NCBI GenBank assembly: GCA_019671135.1
Contig: JAHRHY010000024.1
Span: 310,001 to 374,000, forward strand
DNA: 64,000 nt
Source of the DNA: Linnemannia hyalina
Taxonomy: Eukaryota > Mortierellomycota > Mortierellomycetes > Mortierellales > Mortierellaceae
Reading direction: 5' to 3'
Shown piece by piece: positions 59,176-64,000 of the stretch. Each line of letters starts with the position of its first letter. The stretch's first letter is position 1. The notes below the pieces were generated by a model. The model was not told where the DNA came from. It saw nothing but the letters and a program-made list of their open reading frames with translations, and did not search any database. Both the position numbers and the translations under genes were made by a program.

Positions 59176-61869
59176 ATGGATAACACCCATCTGCACGCGA
59201 GCAACAGTGTCTCGAACGGCCAACATCACCAAGAAGCTGATAGCAATAACGACACCGGCACCGAGAACAGCAACACCTCCCACAATAGCACCCTCAACAA
59301 CAAGAGCAACACCCGTCGCCTCAAGAACGGCTCATTGCTAGGTCGCCTCCACACCCAAGGTCTCTCCAGTCTCCGGCCAGGAGGATCTCTGGCCCCACCA
59401 GCAGCAGCGGCTGGATCCGGCGGGGACACCCTCCGCGCAGATGGCCATGTTGTCAACCCAGGCAAGCTGAGGCCGACCAACAGCGCATTGACAACTTCAA
59501 TCTGCTCGACGATCGAACCCTCGGACTGTGCAGCCTTCAACTGGGTTACTCGAATCATCTACCGCCACTACAGTCGCGTGGAATATGTTCGAACTGAGGC
59601 TCAGTTAAATAAGGAGGCCTACCTCATTGGAAACATCAGGTTCAGTCGATGGGTCTTTCTCCCTGCCGCGTTTTGTTTCCAAGCCGTCTGTGGGACCTTG
59701 TATGCCTGTAAGTTTTTTTTTTCTTGTTTTGTTTGGGGTTATTTCCGGGGAAAGTGAGGGGGTGGGGATGAAGGGGAAGGGGAAAAAGTGGATATGGACA
59801 TAATTGCTATTTGTTATTTTCCACCAGAGCAATTGATGGGCCTTAGTCTCGCTTTGCTTGTTTATTGTTTGATTGGTAAGACTCAGGAGGTGCACGCTAA
59901 ACTAAATCGTCACCCCCGGTTATTTTTTGTTTTCATTTGTATGTTGCCATCCTACGATGTCGCTTATTAGGGTCTGTGTTCAACAACCTCATTGACACGG
60001 CGCTTTATGGTCCTGAGACGAATATACACCTGGCTGCCATCACTTTCTATGTTGCCTTGGGTAAGTTAACCAGCACGAAAAGAAAACCATCGAACCATTT
60101 TTTTTATTTGTAACTAAGTCCGAGCACAGACCAACGAGGATGACTTGCACCTGCATTCTATTTTCGACCTCCTTTTCATTTGCTAATAACCACGGCCTTC
60201 TCTTCCCCATTCATCACTTTTGAATGCAGGCTGCTTTGGAGTGTCGTCGTCGATCATGGGCCCTTGGCTTGAACGACACGGTCCCCGGAATGCTGGCCTT
60301 CTGGGTGCAGCCCTGTTCCTCATAGGCAACCTGATCACCGCCCTCGGTGTCCACGTCAAGATGATCGCTTTGGTCTATGTTGGCTACGGCATTTTTGGTG
60401 GTCTGGGTCTGGGCATCTCTTACATTTCTCCAGTCTCTGCCCTCCAGAAGTGGTTCCCTGACCGTCGTGGTGTCGCTGCTGGTCTGGCTGTCAGTGGGTT
60501 TGGAGCAGGTTCGATTGTGATGGCCAAGATCCCTGATCCTCTTGCCGCTGCTGTTGGCTTGCCCTTGACATTTGTGATCCTAGGTTTGTTCTACTTTATG
60601 ATCATGGCCGTCTGTGCATTCGTCTTCCGTGTCCCTCCTCCAGGCTATGTTGTCAATGGGCTCGATGTCTGGGCTGTCCGTGTCGATGACTATGATGAGG
60701 ATGAGAGCTCTGAGACGAGGACTCGTACCGAGGCTGAGATCAGGGATCTGGGTCTGAAGAGTATCTCGATTGAGCACCCTAAACTCTCAGCCGGCAGTGG
60801 ACTATACAACACTGGCACTGGCGTCGGCGTGGGTTCAACCAACCTCCAATCACTTCACCCTCTTCAACAAGGTCATTTTGGTCCCCGCAAGAGTCTCGAT
60901 GACGCCATGTCGCCCATCTCGCCCATCTCTGGAACAGCAACCATAATCCCCTCCGCCGCCATCTCAATGACTTCCCGCCGCAACTCGACAAGGATTGGTG
61001 CTCGCACGGGTTACGACCCCAGTATCTCGATCAGTCTGATGGACGCCTTCTACTCACGCGAATTTCGCTTGATGTACATCATGTTCCTCGGTAACACCAT
61101 GGCTGGTGTGGTTATCATCTCGCGTTTAGCCAACATTGCAACCGATGTCTTCGGCCACAACAAGGACACTGCTTCAACCATCGTCTCCATCAACGGCGGA
61201 TTTAACCTGGTCGGCCGTTTGGCCTTTGCTTCCCTCTCAGACCGTATCGGCCGCAAGAACTCGTACATGATCATGCTGGGCAGTCAAGCCATCATCCTCG
61301 CCTGCCTCCCCATCATCATGCAAACTGGCTGCAACTGGGCCTTCCTCATGAGCATCTGGATCTTGACCTCTTGCTACGGCGGCGGATTCGGATGTATCCC
61401 TGCCTTCCTCTGTGACATGTTTGGGCCCTCCAACATTGGCCCCCTCCACGGCGTCATCCTGACCTCGTGGAGTCTCTCCAGCGTTGGTGCCGGTCTCCTC
61501 TTCACCGCGATCTACAACCACCTCCTCGATACTGGATACACCGTCAACGACAGTTACATCTACAGCATCAACATGCACTGGCTCCTGGCTGGTGCACTGT
61601 TGGGTCTCTTCATGACGCTATTTGTCCGGACCGGCATCCATGATCGCCTTTTGCCAGCGGTGCCTGGAGAGTTTTTCCATAGCAGGATGTTTGGTCGTAT
61701 CCTGCGGTTTGGTCGATTCGGACTGAAGTGGGTGACGAAGGAGCAGGAGCAGATGGAGTGGGCAGCGTATGTGGCACAGCGGCAGTTGGAGGAAGAACAG
61801 GGTCATGGGTTGAGTTCTTCTCATGGATATCATAAATCCATTGACCGTGAAGAAAAGGCCTCTCGATGA
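59176..61869 (+). CDS. MFS transporter, monocarboxylate/oxalate-formate antiporter type
   Basis: Three exons, 59176-59707, 59971-60060 and 60230-61869, giving 753 aa. The first 145 residues are hydrophilic, Asn/Ser-rich and presumably cytosolic. The first membrane segment spans the exon 1-2 junction (FSRWVFLPAAFCFQAVCGTLYAWSVF), typical of the OFA branch of the major facilitator superfamily. Later segments include ITFYVALGCFGVSSSIMGPWLERHGPR, IALVYVGYGIFGGLGLGISYI and KWFPDRRGVAAGLAVSGFGAG, with the conserved RRG-AAGLAV motif. A hydrophilic loop at about 342-485 separates the halves. The second half begins at FRLMYIMFLGNTMAGVVIIS and has the GRLAFASLSDRIGRKN motif (D-R-x-G-R-K). The substrate is probably an organic monocarboxylate, which is inference from the branch. 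The C-terminal tail is cytosolic, Gln/Glu-rich. Confidence 0.9.
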
Positions 61870-62453
61870 TAAAAAAAGTTCAGGTTAAGCGCGTCCTTTT
61901 TTTTTGCTCTTCTTTTCTGTTATTTACTTCACGTAATTTCAAACATTCACTACCATGTGCCATTCTGTGCTAATCCTCATTGTATTATATCCATTCCCCA
62001 TCATTATCTTAATAAACCCAGTTCACTTTTCTTTTCTTCAACTTACCTTACATCTTCATATAAATGCATGTGTTTGTGCTTGTGGTATGGTAAAGACGAG
62101 CAATGACACGAACAGAGGTTTTTTTCTTTTTTTTTCTGATTATTTCTCTGACAAACAGCAGAGAGGCGGGATTTGGAAGTAAGGAGCTACAGACTTTGCT
62201 CTTCAGTGCGGCGTCTACCAGTGACATTGTGGTCCGGAACCTGGCTCTGCACAACCATTGTTGGTGCTCTTCACAGCTTAAACGGAAGACAAAATAAAAT
62301 TGGAAGCGAATAGAACGATTCCTCCCATCCTCTCCATCATCGATAACCCCCTCCTTCCAAACAAACTCTCCAACAACCGCTCGTCAGCAGAGTGTGGGTC
62401 CTTGGTCGCTCCAGGGCGCCTCCCTTCATCATGTGTGGCTAGCGAAGCGCAAA
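61870..62453. other. 3' region of MFS gene
   Basis: T-rich sequence after the stop, an AATAAA string near 62010-62015, and otherwise short open frames without domains. No gene is supported. Confidence 0.35.
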
Positions 62454-62491
62454 CACGGGAAGAAGCCATCACGGGAAGAAGCCATCACGGG
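62454..62491. repeat. 16-bp direct tandem duplication (2.4 copies)
   Basis: The unit CACGGGAAGAAGCCAT occurs twice back to back and then partially (CACGGG). It is a short perfect duplication about 370 bp upstream of the tRNA gene. Confidence 0.9.
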
Positions 62492-62574
62492 TGATGTAAG
62501 CTCATCCTTGACTCCAGTCACCTCGGGGGCCTGTGTTGTCCTTGGATGTTTCTTGTCCTTGGCAGATATGCCCT

Positions 62575-62740
62575 TCATTTTTTTTTTTTTTTTGATAGCT
62601 TTCATTTTAACATTATTTTTTTCAATAGGTTTCATTTTAATATAATTTCTTTGATAGCTTTCATTTTAACATTATTTTTTGGGATAGCTTTTCATTTTAA
62701 TAATAATTCTTCGACAAATCTTCATTTTATTCAGGGTTGA
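62575..62740. repeat. Degenerate ~30-bp AT-rich tandem repeat, about five units
   Basis: Successive units share a core GATAGCTTTCATTTTAA followed by an AT-rich spacer and T-run (CATTATTTTTT or TATAATTTCTTT). Core occurrences begin near 62596, 62625, 62652, 62684 and 62713. The copies differ by substitutions and one-base indels. The array lies about 120 bp upstream of tRNA-Ile. Confidence 0.8.
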
Positions 62741-62858
62741 GGGTTGTATAATTCATATTACGAAGGTATTATGAGCTGAAAGTACAAAATTGACAGAAAA
62801 TGTCAATTTTCAACAAACCAACGAACGATTGGTTGTCGCTTAGCTTTGGCTAGGTACT

Positions 62859-62931
62859 GCTCGCTTAGCTTAGTCGGTAGAGCGTTGTGCTAATAACGCA
62901 AAGGCCGCAGGTTCGATCCCTGCAGTGAGCA
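62859..62931 (+). tRNA. tRNA-Ile (anticodon AAT)
   Basis: A 73-nt cloverleaf with no intron. The acceptor stem GCTCGCT pairs with AGTGAGC (one G-T), with discriminator A. The D stem is GCTT/GAGC, the anticodon stem TTGTG/CGCAA with loop CTAATAA giving anticodon AAT, and the T stem GCAGG/CCTGC with loop TTCGATC. Internal box A (TAGCTTAGTCGG) and box B (GGTTCGATCCC) are intact. T-runs at about 62953-62970 can end Pol III transcription. AAT is read as IAT after A34 deamination and decodes Ile ATT/ATC. Confidence 0.96.
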
Positions 62932-64000
62932 TAAGATCTCTCGAGAGATTCTCTTTTTTTGCTTTTTTTGTTTGTGCTTTTTCCCGGCCTGCATGTTAAC
63001 TTAACCTCGTCTTCTTTTGAAGAAAGAATTGAGTAACCATCTTTCTTTTTCGCTCAAAGTCCATCACACAATGTCGTTTTATCCAGAAACCTATATCATC
63101 ACATCTTTGAGGAGGATGGGCGTTTACTAACCAGCTTAAGTTGAATTCAAATCGTAATATATTCTTGAGGGTCTGGGCGAAGCAAAATTATTGTCAAAGA
63201 GCACAACCAGGGCTGCTTGTGCGTGCGACCAACCAACGGTCATCATCTTCGTTCATCCGTTTTTGATATCTTGCTGGCATTCTTCTTTCTTTTTTTTTCT
63301 TTTCAACCATTAATGGGATAGGCCCTTCACACCGTCTTCACTCCATCCTCTTCCTGTTCCTTTTCCTTCTGAGTAGCTCTTCAGGGTTAAGAGGATTATC
63401 TTTTTGATTTTTGTGTGCATATTTCAGACGGAAATGGATTTACGAGAGATAAAAGCGAGGCTGACCTTTATAAATGGAATACAAAGTTGGTGAAAGGCGC
63501 ATTTCTTCATCCCCTCTATCTGTTCTACCTTAATTGTTTAACCAACTCCATCTTGTTCAGAATACAAACAGGAAAAAGAAAAGGCACTTGCAACCACTAC
63601 CGAACCATCTAAAGCCATGTTTGTATCTAGCTTTCCGCTTTGTCGTGGAGAATGGCAACGATACCATGTGTGAAAAAGGGAGAAAATGACCAAACAGGAA
63701 CGGAGAGTGTTGAGAATGACAAACTGAGCCTCTGTGAGCGGCAAAAAAAACTCGGGGAGGAGGAGGAGGAGGTGGTGGAGGAGGACGCGATCCGGTGGTA
63801 TTACTTTTCTGAATGATCAATTATTCAAGAAAAAGGAATCGGCTTTTCTCATGACTTTCGGATCTCGGTGTATGGCATTGCAGCGCATCGCATAGGATGA
63901 GGGGGGGGAATGTCATATATGAAAAGTGAAATAAAAGGGGTCGTATACAAACAGCATTCAGGAAAAAGGCACGGGTTGTCCCCATTTTCCAAAGATTGAT
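62932..64000. other. Downstream spacer to window end
   Basis: The T-run terminator of the tRNA lies at the left. The remainder shows no supported gene. A short (GGA)n/(GGT)n run at about 63755-63783 creates a poly-Pro frame on the minus strand that I regard as an artefact. A gene starting or ending just beyond 64000 cannot be excluded. Confidence 0.35.

Noticed and set aside
63557..63820. Poly-Pro minus-strand frame near the window end
   Set aside because: Produced by a GGA/GGT trinucleotide run; the rest of the frame is Phe/Leu-rich without a domain.

Overview
This window reads as nuclear DNA of a filamentous early-diverging fungus, most likely Mucoromycota/Mortierellomycota (Mortierellaceae-like). 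That placement is inference from several things. Genes are spliced with short GT-AG introns of about 50-190 nt. Coding GC is moderate, and regulatory proteins carry Asn/Ser-rich low-complexity stretches. Coding-strand pyrimidine-rich leaders precede genes, intergenic gaps reach 5-8 kb, and there is a full-length DDB1 plus a giant calponin-homology/spectrin-like protein. I see no operons, phage, plasmid functions or CRISPR.

Layout. 0-11.2 kb, plus strand: a PH-domain protein, a coiled-coil protein with three UVR-like motifs, and cytosolic methionyl-tRNA synthetase. 11.5-16 kb, minus strand: proteasome ubiquitin receptor Rpn10 and soluble inorganic pyrophosphatase. 18.5-25 kb, plus: a 1955-residue CH-CH spectrin-like protein. 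25-30.7 kb: a gene-poor gap with a (CT)n microsatellite. 30.7-35.7 kb, minus: a Ser-rich unknown protein and a Ski8/WDR61 WD40 protein. 36.6-38.4 kb, plus: the alpha subunit of mitochondrial processing peptidase. 38.8-41.1 kb, minus: a Sec2/Rabin8-type Rab GEF. 41-46 kb: a gap with purine-rich (plus-strand) repeats. 46.2-50.7 kb, plus: DDB1. 50.8-51.4 kb, minus: a GNAT acetyltransferase. 51.4-59.2 kb: the longest gap, with one doubtful spliced candidate near 52.3-53.3 kb. 59.2-61.9 kb, plus: a monocarboxylate/oxalate-formate-type MFS transporter. 62.9 kb: tRNA-Ile(AAT), preceded by an AT-rich tandem repeat.

Exon models were built by hand from splice signals, reading-frame continuity and remembered family sequences; each spliced total is a whole number of codons. 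The genes are mainly housekeeping (translation, protein turnover, phosphate metabolism, mitochondrial import, exocytosis, DNA repair, actin scaffold) and do not form a visible functional cluster. The most interesting points are the fungal Rabin8-like GEF that keeps a Cys4 zinc-ribbon-like C-terminal module, the spectrin-like CH protein without visible EF hands, the triple-UVR coiled-coil protein, two consecutive microexons starting Rpn10, and the consistent strand-specific pyrimidine leaders.
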